A DNA stretch of 64,000 nucleotides, taken from assembly GCA_017640615.1 (NCBI GenBank), contig JAEPQK010000002.1:744001-808000 (forward strand). The letters are read 5' to 3'. Of the stretch, positions 34,895 to 44,587 are shown one piece after another; position 1 is the stretch's first letter; each line of letters starts with the position of its first letter. The DNA is from Rhizobiaceae bacterium (GTDB taxonomy: Bacteria; Pseudomonadota; Alphaproteobacteria; Rhizobiales; Rhizobiaceae). Both the position numbers and the translations under genes were made by a program. A model generated the notes under the pieces. It saw nothing but the letters and a program-made list of their open reading frames with translations, was not told where the DNA came from and made no database searches.

Positions 34895-36412
34895 CTACTC
34901 TCCTCTCGGGAAGCGCTTGGCTTCTTCCAGAATGTTCAAATCCATGTGGTTGCGCATGTAGCGCTCCGAGGCCATTTGCAGCGGCTGGAAATCCCACGGG
35001 TAGTAGGCGCCGTTGCGCAGCGCCTCATAGACGATGAGCCGCCGCGCCTGGCTTTCGCGCACTTCCTCGTCGAAACTCGCCAGATCCCACCAGTCGCGGA
35101 CCTTGCCCAGCCATTGCTCCACGAGCTCGGCGTTGTCTGCCTCCTCGGCAAGATTGTTCGTCTCATGCGGGTCCGCCTCCAGGTCGAAGAGCTGCGGCGG
35201 GTCGGCCTCGCAATGGTTGAACTTGAACCGGCCTTCTCGCAGCGACACCAGCGGTGCGATCGAGCCTTCCGCCGCATATTCGACCGGCACCGGGCCGCTC
35301 CGCTGGCCGCCCTCGGCAACCTCAAGCAGGCTTTCGCCATCCGTCCACTGCATGATGCCGAACAGGTCTATGCCGGCGAGGTCACAGACAGTGGGCAAAA
35401 GATCGAGTGTGGAAACCGGTGTTTCCACGAGCCCGTCGCTCATTTCGGGCGCTGCGATCATCAGCGGCACACGCGCGGAGCCATCGAAGAACGACATTTT
35501 GAACCACAGGCCGCGCTCGCCCAGCATGTCGCCATGGTCAGAGGTGAACAGGACGATCGTGTCGTCGGCCTGCCTTGTGTCTTCCAGCACTTCTAGTATC
35601 TCGCCGATCTTCTCGTCGAGATAGGAGATGTTGGCGAAATAGCCGCGCCGTGCGCGCTGCACATCTTCGTCGGTGATGGAAAAATTGTGCCGGTCACAGG
35701 CTTCCAGAAGGCGCTGCGAGTGCGGGTCGTGCTCGGCAAAGTCGAACGCGGCCAGCTCCGGCTCCAGATGCGCGCAATCGGCATAGAGATCCCAGAACTT
35801 GCGCCGTGCGACATAGGGATCATGCGGATGGGTAAAGCTCACCGTCAGGCACCAGGGGCGCTCGTCCGCACCACGCGCCAGATCGTAGAGCTTCGCCTTG
35901 GCGTGATAGGCAACCTCGTCGTCATATTCGAGCTGGTTGGAGATTTCGGCCACGCCCGCGCCCGTGACGGATCCGAGGTTGTGATACCACCAGTCGATGC
36001 GTTCGCCGGGTTTGCGGTAGTCGGGCGTCCAGCCGAAATCCGCAGGGTAGACGTCCGTCGTCAGTCGCTGTTCGAAGCCATGCAGCTGGTCGGGCCCGAC
36101 AAAATGCATCTTGCCCGACAGCGTGGTCGAATAGCCGGCGCGCCGTAGATGATGCGCATAGGTCGGGATATCGGAGGCGAACTCGGCTGCATTGTCGTAG
36201 ACGCGCGTCCGCGACGGCAACTGACCAGACATCAGCGACGCACGAGCCGGCGCGCAAAGCGGGCTTGCCGTATAGGTGTTTTTGAAGCGTGCGGAGCGTC
36301 CAGCGAGCCGCCTCAGGTTGGGTGTATTCAGCCAGTCGGCCGGGCCGTCGGGAAAGAACGTACCGTTCAACTGGTCGACGATAATGATCAGGATGTTTGG
36401 CTTTTGAGGCAT
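34895..36412 (-). CDS. choline-sulfatase-like sulfatase (BetC-like)
   Basis: This formylglycine-dependent sulfatase of 505 aa has the modification motif C53-A-P-A-R57 (SPLCAPARASLMSG), the metal-binding start ILIIIVDQLNG, and a C-terminal tail SERYMRNHMDLNILEEAKRFP resembling the BetC choline-sulfatase end. BetC releases choline from choline-O-sulfate. The ATG at 36412 has GGAAG six bases upstream and is preferred over the ATG two codons earlier. It is divergent from the CocE/ABC gene run. No betA, betB or choX-like gene is visible nearby, so the natural substrate is uncertain. Confidence 0.85.
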   Translation of the reverse strand: MPQKPNILIIIVDQLNGTFFPDGPADWLNTPNLRRLAGRSARFKNTYTASPLCAPARASLMSGQLPSRTRVYDNAAEFASDIPTYAHHLRRAGYSTTLSGKMHFVGPDQLHGFEQRLTTDVYPADFGWTPDYRKPGERIDWWYHNLGSVTGAGVAEISNQLEYDDEVAYHAKAKLYDLARGADERPWCLTVSFTHPHDPYVARRKFWDLYADCAHLEPELAAFDFAEHDPHSQRLLEACDRHNFSITDEDVQRARRGYFANISYLDEKIGEILEVLEDTRQADDTIVLFTSDHGDMLGERGLWFKMSFFDGSARVPLMIAAPEMSDGLVETPVSTLDLLPTVCDLAGIDLFGIMQWTDGESLLEVAEGGQRSGPVPVEYAAEGSIAPLVSLREGRFKFNHCEADPPQLFDLEADPHETNNLAEEADNAELVEQWLGKVRDWWDLASFDEEVRESQARRLIVYEALRNGAYYPWDFQPLQMASERYMRNHMDLNILEEAKRFPRGE

Positions 36413-36560
36413 TGGCATCTTCCGTGCGAGGACCGTGGAGACGATACCGACCTCAGGCCCCTTCAGTCGGCTCCAAACCGACATCATTTGTCAGCTGCGG
36501 CTTGCGCGCGCCAGCGCGGGTCGGTCTACTCGTGCGAAATATTTGCATTGAGAAGCATGC

Positions 36561-38549
36561 ATGAAAACCGTCGAGAATTTCCCGCGCAAGATCGTCGAAT
36601 ACCCTAACATGAGCATCGTGATGCCCGATGGCTGCCGGCTGTCGGCGCGTGTATGGATGCCGGAAGACGCAGAGGCCGACCCGGTACCTGTGATCCTGGA
36701 ACACCTGCCCTATCGCAAACGCGACGGCACGACCGCGCGCGACTGCCTGACCCATCCATGGTTTGCCGGCCATGGCTATGCCTGCATCCGTGTCGACATG
36801 CGCGGTAACGGCGATTCCGACGGGCTGATGGAGGACGAGTATACGCGGCAGGAATTGCAGGACGCCTGCGATGTGCTTGCCTGGGCCGCCGCGCAGCCAT
36901 GGAGCAATGGCAAGGCTGGCATGATGGGGATTTCCTGGGGCGGCTTCAATTCGCTGCAAGTGGCCGCGATGCGTCCTCCATCTCTGAAGGCGATCGTCAC
37001 GCTCTGTTCCACTGCAGACCGCTATGCCGATGACATTCATTATAAAGGCGGCTGCATGCTCGGCGAAAATTTCGGCTGGGGCGCGACCATGTTTTCCCAT
37101 TCCGCGCGTCCGCCAGACCCCGCGATCGTCGGCGACAAATGGCGCAAGATGTGGCTGTCACGGCTTGAAAACGAAACCTATCTGCCGGCGGTGTGGTTCG
37201 CGCATCAGCGCCGAGACGCCTACTGGAAACACGGCTCTGTCTGCGAGGATTTCGGTGCGATCGAAGCTGCCGTGCTTTCGATCGGCGGCTGGCATGATGG
37301 CTATCGCAATACGATTTCCAACCTGGTCTCCAACCTGACCGCCCCGGTGAAAGGCATTGTCGGGCCGTGGATACACAAATATCCGCATTTTGCCGCGCCC
37401 GAGCCACGCATCGGCTTTTTGCAGGAGGCGCTGCGCTGGTGGGACCGCTGGCTGCAGGACCAGGACAATGGCGTCAACGATGAGCCGGCTTATCGCGCCT
37501 GGCTCATGGACAGCGTCAGGCCGGCGCGCTGGCATGCGGAGCGGCCGGGGCGCTGGATAGCCGAGCCCGAATGGCACTCTCCCGCGATCGAGCGGATAAC
37601 GGCAGACCTCTTTGAAGCGGCACGTGTAGGTGCGCCAGCGCTTGTCGCCACGCGGCAGGATTGCGGATTGCAGGGCGGCGAATATTTTCCCTTCACCTAC
37701 GGCCCCGAATTGCCAGGAGACCAGCGTGCCGACGATGCGCTTTCGGTCTGTTTCGATCTTCCGGTGCAGAGCGAAGCGACGGACATCGTCGGTGCGCCGA
37801 CCGTCACACTGAAACTTGCGCCTGACCGACCGCAGGCAAATCTGGCTGTGCGGCTCTGCGATGTGCATCCCGACGGAGCTTCGGAGCTCATTTGCTACGG
37901 CGTGCTCAACCTCACACATCGCAAATCGCATGAGTTTCCCGAGACGCTGGAGCCCGGCGAAATGGTGGAGGCGAAGATCGTGCTCGATCAGGCTGCCTAC
38001 CGGCTACCTGCAGGGCATCGCCTGCGCGTTGCGCTGTCGACCGCCTATTGGCCAATGATCTGGCCGTCGCCGGAGCCGGTCTCGCTTGCGGTGCATTCTG
38101 CGAAGCTTGAACTACCCGTCCGGCCAACAACCGATGGCGACGAAACCCGCTTCGAACCGCCGGAGGGCGCGGCGCCCTGGAAGACCGAGACGCTGCGTGA
38201 GCCGGCTAGCGAACGAAAGATCGTCCGCGATGAAAAATCGGGTGTGGTAAGCCTTGTCGTTGATGACGATTTCGGTTGCGTGCGCGATCTCGACCATGGG
38301 CTCGAAACAGGATCGCATGTCCGCGAAAAATGGATGATACATCCTGACAATCCGCTTTCGGCAAGTTGTGAAATCGAGTGGAGCGAAACCAGTGCGCGTG
38401 CCGACTGGGCGGTTCGGGTCGACACCCGCTCCACGCTTACCTGCGATGCCGGGCATTTCTTCCTCAAAGCGCGGATCGAGGCATTCGAGCGCGACAATCT
38501 GGTCTTCGAGCGCGACTTTCACTACGAAGTGCCGCGCGACCATATTTGA
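36561..38549 (+). CDS. CocE/NonD-family hydrolase with C-terminal extension
   Basis: This alpha/beta hydrolase of 662 aa belongs to the X-Pro dipeptidyl-peptidase/cocaine esterase family. The nucleophile elbow G-I-S125-W-G-G is visible, as are DMRGNGDSDG and the late GWHDGY/GPWIHKYPHF segments that carry the Asp and His. A jelly-roll C-terminal domain (about 360-535) follows. Residues about 535-662 form an extra domain with no signature I know. No signal peptide is visible, so it should be cytoplasmic. Family members hydrolyse ester or amide bonds. It leads the gene run that includes the ABC importer. Confidence 0.9.
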   Translation: MKTVENFPRKIVEYPNMSIVMPDGCRLSARVWMPEDAEADPVPVILEHLPYRKRDGTTARDCLTHPWFAGHGYACIRVDMRGNGDSDGLMEDEYTRQELQDACDVLAWAAAQPWSNGKAGMMGISWGGFNSLQVAAMRPPSLKAIVTLCSTADRYADDIHYKGGCMLGENFGWGATMFSHSARPPDPAIVGDKWRKMWLSRLENETYLPAVWFAHQRRDAYWKHGSVCEDFGAIEAAVLSIGGWHDGYRNTISNLVSNLTAPVKGIVGPWIHKYPHFAAPEPRIGFLQEALRWWDRWLQDQDNGVNDEPAYRAWLMDSVRPARWHAERPGRWIAEPEWHSPAIERITADLFEAARVGAPALVATRQDCGLQGGEYFPFTYGPELPGDQRADDALSVCFDLPVQSEATDIVGAPTVTLKLAPDRPQANLAVRLCDVHPDGASELICYGVLNLTHRKSHEFPETLEPGEMVEAKIVLDQAAYRLPAGHRLRVALSTAYWPMIWPSPEPVSLAVHSAKLELPVRPTTDGDETRFEPPEGAAPWKTETLREPASERKIVRDEKSGVVSLVVDDDFGCVRDLDHGLETGSHVREKWMIHPDNPLSASCEIEWSETSARADWAVRVDTRSTLTCDAGHFFLKARIEAFERDNLVFERDFHYEVPRDHI

Positions 38550-38554
38550 TCCAG

Positions 38555-38582
38555 TGTCGCAAAAGCGACATGCGCGGCGCAT
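38555..38582. promoter_or_regulatory. two adjacent palindromes upstream of the ABC importer operon
   Basis: TGTCGC-AAAA-GCGACA (38555-38570) is a perfect dyad immediately followed by ATGCGC-G-GCGCAT (38570-38582). They sit just after the CocE stop and about 135 bases before the solute-binding protein start. Lack of a U-run argues against a terminator; an operator is more likely. Confidence 0.45.
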
Positions 38583-38715
38583 ATCGGATGCAAAATTTCG
38601 CGAACGCGCCTTGCCCGCAGGTGCGCCTTGCGTCCAATATCCCTGACAAGCCCCTGTCAAAGGGAAGCGATAACGATAAACCGGCAAAACCAATTCCGGA
38701 GTGAGGAGCCTCGAT

Positions 38716-40305
38716 ATGTCACGTGAACTGAAATACCTGAGCAAGAAGGTCGTCGCAGGGACGTTGAACCGCCGAGATTTCCTCGGCCGCGCCTCGGCGC
38801 TGGGTGTGAGCGCTGCTTTTGCCGGCACGCTTCTCAGCGACGCTGCACATGCGCAGACGCCGAATCGCGGCGGCACGCTCAAGGTCGGTATTCAGGGTGG
38901 CGCATCCACCGATAGCCTCGATCCAGCACTTGCTGCCAATGCAACGGCCACCCAGGTGATCCGCCTCTGGGGCGAACCGCTGGTCGAGCTCGCCTTTGAT
39001 GGCGGACTGCAAAACCGCGTTGCTGAGGAGTTCAGTGCTTCCGACGATGCGCGCATCTGGACCTTTAAGATCCGCTCCGGCATCGAGTTCTCCAACGGCA
39101 AGACCGTGACGGCAGAGGACGTGCTTGAGACCTTCGACCGCCATGCCGGCGAAGACACCAAGTCGGGTGCGCTCGGCATTCTGCGTGGCATCAAGGATAT
39201 GAAGGCCGAAGGCGACAAGTTCGTTGTCGAGCTCGAAACGCCGAATGCCGACCTGCCCTATCTGATGGCCGACTATCACCTCATCGTGCAGCCGGGCGGC
39301 GGCAAGGACGATCCGGCAGCAGCGATCGGCACCGGTCCGTACACGATGGAAACGTCCGAGATGGGCGTTCGTTTCGTCGGCAAAAAGAATCCCAACCACT
39401 GGGACCCGGACATGGGTTATGCCGATTCGGTCGAACTCATCGTCATCAACGACGACACGGCGCGCGTTGCGGCGCTGCAGTCCGGCCAGGTGCACATGAT
39501 CAACCGCGTGCCGCCGAAGGTTGCTGGCCTCGTCAGCCGCGGCCCGGGCGTGGAAGTGCGCTCGACCTCCGGTCCCGGCCATTACGTGTTCATCATGCAT
39601 TGCAACACGGCGCCGTTCGACAACAACGACCTGCGTCTGGCACTGAAATACGCGATGAACCGCGAAGAGATGGTCGAAAAGATCCTCTTCGGCTACGGCT
39701 CGGTCGGCAATGATTCGCCGATCAATGCGTCCTACCCGCTGTTCTCGAACGATATCGAGCAGCGCATGTACGACCCGGAAAAGGCCGCCTTCCACTTCAA
39801 GAAGTCGGGCCATGAAGGTCCGGTTCTTCTGCGTACATCGGACAATTCCTTCCCGAGCGCACCGGATGCGGCCGCGCTCTTCCAGGAAACCGCGTCGAAG
39901 GCCGGTATCGAGCTCGAGATCAAGCGTGAGCCGAATGACGGCTACTGGTCGGAAGTCTGGAACAAGCAGCCCTTCTGCACCTCCTACTGGGGCGGGCGCC
40001 CGACTCAGGACCAGATGTTCTCCACCGCCTATCTGTCGTCGGCCGACTGGAACGACACGCGCTTCTTCAACGACGATTTCGACAAGATGCTGATGGGGGC
40101 GCGCGCCGAGCTCGACAACGCCAAACGCAAGGAAATCTACCGCGACATGAGCGTGCTTCTGCGCGACGAAGGCGGCCTGATCTGCCCGATGTTCAATGAC
40201 TTCATCGATGCCACGTCCGACAAGGTTGCCGGCTGGCAGGAGATCAGTGGCGGCTTCGACCTCATGAACTTCTACGCACCCATGAAGATGTGGCTCGCCG
40301 CCTGA
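38716..40305 (+). CDS. Dpp/Opp-type ABC solute-binding protein with Tat signal
   Basis: This family 5 extracytoplasmic binding protein (529 aa) has a twin-arginine signal, N-R19-R20-D-F-L-G, followed by a hydrophobic stretch ending AAHAQ. The binding domains show GGTLKVGIQGG and LRLALKYAMNREEMV as in peptide and opine receptors. GAGGAG lies seven bases before the ATG at 38716. Tat export implies folding before transport. The ligand is unknown and is probably the compound handled by the neighbouring hydrolases. Confidence 0.92.
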   Translation: MSRELKYLSKKVVAGTLNRRDFLGRASALGVSAAFAGTLLSDAAHAQTPNRGGTLKVGIQGGASTDSLDPALAANATATQVIRLWGEPLVELAFDGGLQNRVAEEFSASDDARIWTFKIRSGIEFSNGKTVTAEDVLETFDRHAGEDTKSGALGILRGIKDMKAEGDKFVVELETPNADLPYLMADYHLIVQPGGGKDDPAAAIGTGPYTMETSEMGVRFVGKKNPNHWDPDMGYADSVELIVINDDTARVAALQSGQVHMINRVPPKVAGLVSRGPGVEVRSTSGPGHYVFIMHCNTAPFDNNDLRLALKYAMNREEMVEKILFGYGSVGNDSPINASYPLFSNDIEQRMYDPEKAAFHFKKSGHEGPVLLRTSDNSFPSAPDAAALFQETASKAGIELEIKREPNDGYWSEVWNKQPFCTSYWGGRPTQDQMFSTAYLSSADWNDTRFFNDDFDKMLMGARAELDNAKRKEIYRDMSVLLRDEGGLICPMFNDFIDATSDKVAGWQEISGGFDLMNFYAPMKMWLAA

Positions 40306-40306
40306 T

Positions 40307-41263
40307 ATGGGTATGGTTACAAGACTGGTGGCCCAGCGTCTCGCGCTGGGCCTCCTGCTTCTGTTCGCAGTTTCAATTCTGATATTTGCCGGCACCCAGA
40401 TCCTTCCCGGTGACGTCGCGCAATCGATTCTCGGTCAGTCTGCAACGCCCGAAGCCCTTGCAAATCTGCGCAAGGAAATGGGCCTCAACGAGCCTGCGCT
40501 TAGCCGGTATCTGGACTGGCTGGGTGGATTGCTTACGGGCGACCTCGGTACGTCGCTTTCCAGTGGCGCTAGCATCTCTGAGCAGATCGCCTCGCGGCTG
40601 GCCAACACGCTGTTTCTCGCATCCGTGGCCGCGATCGTCTCCGTGCCGCTCGCAATCATGCTCGGCCTGATCGCCGTACGCTATCGCAATCGCTGGCCTG
40701 ACAAGATGATTTCGGGCATCACACTTGCCTCCATCTCGCTGCCTGAATTCTTCATCGGCTATCTGCTGATCTTCTTCGTTGCCGTGAAGCTTGCATGGTT
40801 CCCGTCGATTGCGACGGTTTATGAATCCATGAGTTTCTGGGAGCGGCTGTCCACTGTCGCCCTGCCCGCCGCGACGCTGACGCTTGTCGTGCTGGCCCAC
40901 ATGATGCGCATGACGCGCGCCGCGATCCTCAACGTCATGCAATCCGCCTATGTGGAAACGGCTGAGCTCAAGGGGCTCACCGCGTTCGATGTGATCCGCA
41001 AACACGCATTTCCGAATGCGATCGCGCCCATCGTCAATGTGGTCATGCTCAATCTCGCCTTCCTCGTAGTTGGCGTCGTCGTGGTCGAAGTGATCTTCGT
41101 CTATCCCGGCATGGGGCAGTATCTGGTCGATCACGTGGCCAAACGCGACGTGCCCGTCGTCCAGGCATGCGGTCTCATCTTCGCGGCTTTCTACATAGGC
41201 CTGAACCTAGTTGCGGATATCGTGGCGATATTGACCAATCCGCGCCTTAGGCACCCGAAATAG
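40307..41263 (+). CDS. Dpp/Opp-type ABC permease (DppB-like)
   Basis: This 318-residue inner-membrane subunit has six predicted helices, the LxxGxxxxS-type start region, and the EAA loop (YVETAELKGLTAFDVIRKHAFPNA) that contacts the ATPase. It begins two bases after the binding-protein stop. It pairs with the DppC-like permease downstream to form the channel of a peptide/opine-type importer. Confidence 0.94.
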   Translation: MGMVTRLVAQRLALGLLLLFAVSILIFAGTQILPGDVAQSILGQSATPEALANLRKEMGLNEPALSRYLDWLGGLLTGDLGTSLSSGASISEQIASRLANTLFLASVAAIVSVPLAIMLGLIAVRYRNRWPDKMISGITLASISLPEFFIGYLLIFFVAVKLAWFPSIATVYESMSFWERLSTVALPAATLTLVVLAHMMRMTRAAILNVMQSAYVETAELKGLTAFDVIRKHAFPNAIAPIVNVVMLNLAFLVVGVVVVEVIFVYPGMGQYLVDHVAKRDVPVVQACGLIFAAFYIGLNLVADIVAILTNPRLRHPK

Positions 41264-41274
41264 AGGGCGGCGCG

Positions 41275-42096
41275 ATGTTTGCTCGAATTCCCCCAAGTGC
41301 GCTGCTCGGCCTGGTGTTGACGGCGCTGTTTCTGATTACCGCCGTCTTTGCGCCCCTGCTTGCGCCCTACGGCAAGACCGAGATCGTCGGCGCCGTCTGG
41401 GAACCGATGACATCGGAGCACTGGCTGGGCACTGACAATCTCGGTCGCGATCTCCTATCACGGATGATCTATGGCGCACGAACGACAATTTTCATCGCCA
41501 CCATGGCGACCGTGCTTTCGTTTACGCTGGGTTCGATCCTCGGCTTCACCGCCGCCGTGGTTGGCGGCTGGATCGACCAGCTTCTGTCGCGTTTCGTCGA
41601 TCTCCTGATGTCGATTCCAACGCTGATTTTCGCTCTCGTGGTGCTTTCGGTCCTGCCTTCGACTGTGCTGACGCTGGTGGTTGTGATGGGCGTGCTCGAT
41701 GCAACGCGCGTCTACCGCCTGTCCCGCGCTGTCGCTGTCGACATCAATGTCATGGATTATGTGGAGGCCGCGCGGCTTCGTGGCGAAGGCCAGATATGGG
41801 TTATCTTCCGCGAAATCCTGCCGAACGCGCTGTCGCCGCTCGTGGCCGAGCTTGGCCTGCGGTTCATCTTCATGGTGCTCTTTGTCTCCGCCCTCTCCTT
41901 CCTCGGGCTTGGCATCCAGCCGCCGGAAGCGGACTGGGGCGGTATGGTGAAGGAAAACAAGGACGGCATCGTCTTCGGCATTCCGGCGGCGCTGATTCCC
42001 GCCGCTGCAATTGCGGCGCTGGCAATTTCGGTCAATCTGGTGGCGGACTGGATATTGAACCGCACAACCTCGTTGAAGGGAGGCCGCGGTGCCTGA
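41275..42096 (+). CDS. Dpp/Opp-type ABC permease (DppC-like)
   Basis: This 273-residue permease has an N-terminal helix, the conserved GTDNLGRDLLSRMIYGAR of DppC/OppC, and the EAA loop DYVEAARLRGEGQIWVIFREILPNA. It starts 11 bases after the DppB-like stop and overlaps the ATPase gene by eight bases. It is the partner channel half. No specificity can be read. Confidence 0.94.
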   Translation: MFARIPPSALLGLVLTALFLITAVFAPLLAPYGKTEIVGAVWEPMTSEHWLGTDNLGRDLLSRMIYGARTTIFIATMATVLSFTLGSILGFTAAVVGGWIDQLLSRFVDLLMSIPTLIFALVVLSVLPSTVLTLVVVMGVLDATRVYRLSRAVAVDINVMDYVEAARLRGEGQIWVIFREILPNALSPLVAELGLRFIFMVLFVSALSFLGLGIQPPEADWGGMVKENKDGIVFGIPAALIPAAAIAALAISVNLVADWILNRTTSLKGGRGA

Positions 42097-43732
42097 GGAT
42101 TCATCCCTGCTCGAAATCCGCGACCTGCGTATTGAAGCGACAGTCTATCCGCCCGGTGAGGCGCCGCATGACATCACAATTGTGGATGGTGTTTCGCTGA
42201 AGCTCAAAAAGGGCAAAGTGCTCGGTCTGATCGGCGAATCCGGTGCGGGCAAATCGACCATCGGACTTGCCTCCATGGCCTATGGGCGCGGCGGTGTGCG
42301 CATTACCGGCGGTGAGGTTGTACTCAATGGCCGCGACGTGCTGAAAGCCGGCAAACAGGGTCTGCGAAGCTTGCGCGGCAAGGAGGTGCGCTACGTTGCG
42401 CAGTCGGCGGCGGCCGCCTTCAACCCGGCGCACCGGCTGATGGATCAGGTTGTGGAAGCGGCTGTCGTGCATGGTGTAGCAAACCGCGCTGAGGCCGAGC
42501 GCCGCGCCAAAAACCTGTTCCGCAAACTCAGCCTCCCCGACCCGGACAATATCGGCAAACGCTACCCGCATCAGGTTTCAGGCGGTCAGCTGCAGCGCGT
42601 GATGACCGTGATGGCGCTGTGCTCCGAGCCCGATCTGATCATATTCGACGAGCCGACGACGGCGCTTGATGTGACGACGCAGATCGACGTTCTGGCTGCG
42701 ATCAAGGATGCGATCCGCGATACCGGTGTCGCCGCGCTTTACATCACGCACGATCTCGCCGTCGTTGCCCAGGTTTCCGACGAGATTATGGTGCTGCGCC
42801 ACGGCAAGCTGGTCGAATGGGGCCGCACACAGCAAATCATCAAAGAGCCGCGCAAGGAATATACGAACCAGCTTGTCTCCGTTCACGAGATCGAACATCG
42901 CGAGAAGGAGCCGTCGGGCCAGCCCGTCCTGTCGGTGAAAAACGTCACGGCGGCTTATGGCGGCGGACCAATCGACGTGCTGAAAGATGTTTCGGTCGAC
43001 ATCCACCCCGGGCAGACGCTTGCGGTCGTCGGCGAATCCGGTTCCGGCAAATCAACGCTCGCGCGCGCTATCACCGGTCTGCTGCCACCGAAGCAGGGAT
43101 CGGTGGAGTTCGCGGGGCGGATGCTACCCGGCCGCCTTGCGGAGCGCACGCGCGATGATCTGCGCGAGTTGCAGATGATCTATCAGATGGCCGATGTCGC
43201 CATGAACCCGCGGCAGACGGTCGGCACGATCATCGGACGACCGCTCGAGTTCTATTTCGGCATTCGCGGCAAGGAACGCGACCAGCGCGTGGACGAACTG
43301 CTCGAGAAGATCGAGATGGGCCACGGCTTCAAGGATCGCTACCCGGCCGAGCTGTCCGGCGGGCAGAAGCAGCGTGTGTGTATTGCCCGCGCGCTTGCCG
43401 CCAAGCCATCGCTGATCATCTGCGACGAGGTGACGAGCGCGCTCGATCCACTGGTTGCCAACGGCATCCTGCGGCTTCTGCTTGAACTGCAGGCGGAGGA
43501 AGATGTCGCCTATCTCTTCATCACGCACGATCTGGCGACAGTGAAGTCGATCGCCGATTCCATCGCGGTTATGTATCAGGGTTCGGTCGTGCGTTATGGC
43601 TCGAAGAGCAAGGTGCTGACGCCGCCCTTCGACGACTATACCGACCTCCTGCTCTCTTCCGTTCCTGAAATGGAAATCGGATGGCTGGAGAAGGCGATAT
43701 CGTCACGCCGCATGGAAAGCGCCGGTAACTGA
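42089..43732 (+). CDS. ABC importer ATPase with two nucleotide-binding domains
   Basis: This DppDF-like fusion of 547 aa has two complete ABC units. The first has Walker A GESGAGKST, signature VSGGQLQRVM and Walker B LIIFDEPTTALD. The second has GESGSGKST, LSGGQKQRVC and LIICDEVTSALD. Fused ATPases are common in glutathione/opine-type importers. It overlaps the upstream permease by eight bases and is followed 17 bases later by the phosphodiesterase-like gene, so the transporter and hydrolases form one operon. Confidence 0.95.
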   Translation: MPEDSSLLEIRDLRIEATVYPPGEAPHDITIVDGVSLKLKKGKVLGLIGESGAGKSTIGLASMAYGRGGVRITGGEVVLNGRDVLKAGKQGLRSLRGKEVRYVAQSAAAAFNPAHRLMDQVVEAAVVHGVANRAEAERRAKNLFRKLSLPDPDNIGKRYPHQVSGGQLQRVMTVMALCSEPDLIIFDEPTTALDVTTQIDVLAAIKDAIRDTGVAALYITHDLAVVAQVSDEIMVLRHGKLVEWGRTQQIIKEPRKEYTNQLVSVHEIEHREKEPSGQPVLSVKNVTAAYGGGPIDVLKDVSVDIHPGQTLAVVGESGSGKSTLARAITGLLPPKQGSVEFAGRMLPGRLAERTRDDLRELQMIYQMADVAMNPRQTVGTIIGRPLEFYFGIRGKERDQRVDELLEKIEMGHGFKDRYPAELSGGQKQRVCIARALAAKPSLIICDEVTSALDPLVANGILRLLLELQAEEDVAYLFITHDLATVKSIADSIAVMYQGSVVRYGSKSKVLTPPFDDYTDLLLSSVPEMEIGWLEKAISSRRMESAGN

Positions 43733-43749
43733 CGCCAGGGTCGGCTCAC

Positions 43750-44583
43750 ATGAATTCCAAGCTTCTGCTGATCATCCTCGACGGAGTGCCGTGGCGAAAC
43801 TTCCGCCGCCTGTTCGGCAATCTGGAGGGATGGGTCTCGTCCGGCGAGGCGCGCGTGTGGAAGATGCGCGCGGTGCTGCCGTCCACCTCGGCTTGTTGCT
43901 ACGCCTCGATCCATACAGGCGTGCCACCGCAGGTGCACGGCATCCTGTCCAACGATGTGCGCTTCCGGGTCGAGCAACCGGACATTTTCTCCGAAGTCAC
44001 GGCAGCCGGGGGCAAGACGGGCGCGGTCACTCACTCCTACTGGTCGGAGTTCTTCAACCGCTACCCGTTCGATTTCGTGCGCGACATCGAATATGACGAG
44101 CCCGGCGGGCCGATCGCGCATGGGCGGTTTCACACCATGACGGGCTATGGCCACGACAATCAGATGACCCCGTCGGATGTCGACTTGTTTGCCACCCTCA
44201 CCATGCTGACGGCACGTTTCGGCATCGACTATGGCATCCTGCACACCTGCACGCTGGATTCGATGGGGCACCGATTTGGGCATGACTGCGGCGAGATGGA
44301 CAATGCCTGCTTCAAGATGGACGCGATGCTCGCCGCCTTCCTGCCGCGCTGGCGCGAAGCCGGCTACGAAGTCATCGTAACTGCCGACCACGGCCAGTCT
44401 GATCGCGGACATCATGGCGGCGCGGGCGAGGACCAGCAGGATTTCGCGCTCTATTATTTCGGCAGCGCCAAGGGGCCGGACGACGGCACGGTGCTCGACC
44501 AGCTCCAGCTTGCACCGACTATCCTGACGCGGCTCGGTGTCCCGGTGCCCAAAACCATGTCCGCGCAACCCTTCCTCGCCTGA
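43750..44583 (+). CDS. alkaline phosphatase superfamily protein, type I phosphodiesterase-like
   Basis: This 277-residue protein has the metal-binding pattern of type I phosphodiesterase/nucleotide pyrophosphatases. It has the N-terminal LLLIILDGV with the metal Asp, a Ser/Thr nucleophile region LPSTSACCYASIHTG, CTLDSMGHRFGHD, and ADHGQSDRGHHGG near the C-terminus. No signal peptide is seen. Substrate may be a phosphodiester or related ester. It sits between the transporter ATPase and the HSL-type hydrolase within the operon. Confidence 0.85.
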   Translation: MNSKLLLIILDGVPWRNFRRLFGNLEGWVSSGEARVWKMRAVLPSTSACCYASIHTGVPPQVHGILSNDVRFRVEQPDIFSEVTAAGGKTGAVTHSYWSEFFNRYPFDFVRDIEYDEPGGPIAHGRFHTMTGYGHDNQMTPSDVDLFATLTMLTARFGIDYGILHTCTLDSMGHRFGHDCGEMDNACFKMDAMLAAFLPRWREAGYEVIVTADHGQSDRGHHGGAGEDQQDFALYYFGSAKGPDDGTVLDQLQLAPTILTRLGVPVPKTMSAQPFLA

Positions 44584-44587
44584 CACC

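Noticed and set aside
38719..40395. 558-residue minus-strand frame opposite the Tat-exported binding protein
   Set aside because: Antisense shadow of a well-supported gene; no start-site signals or family motifs.
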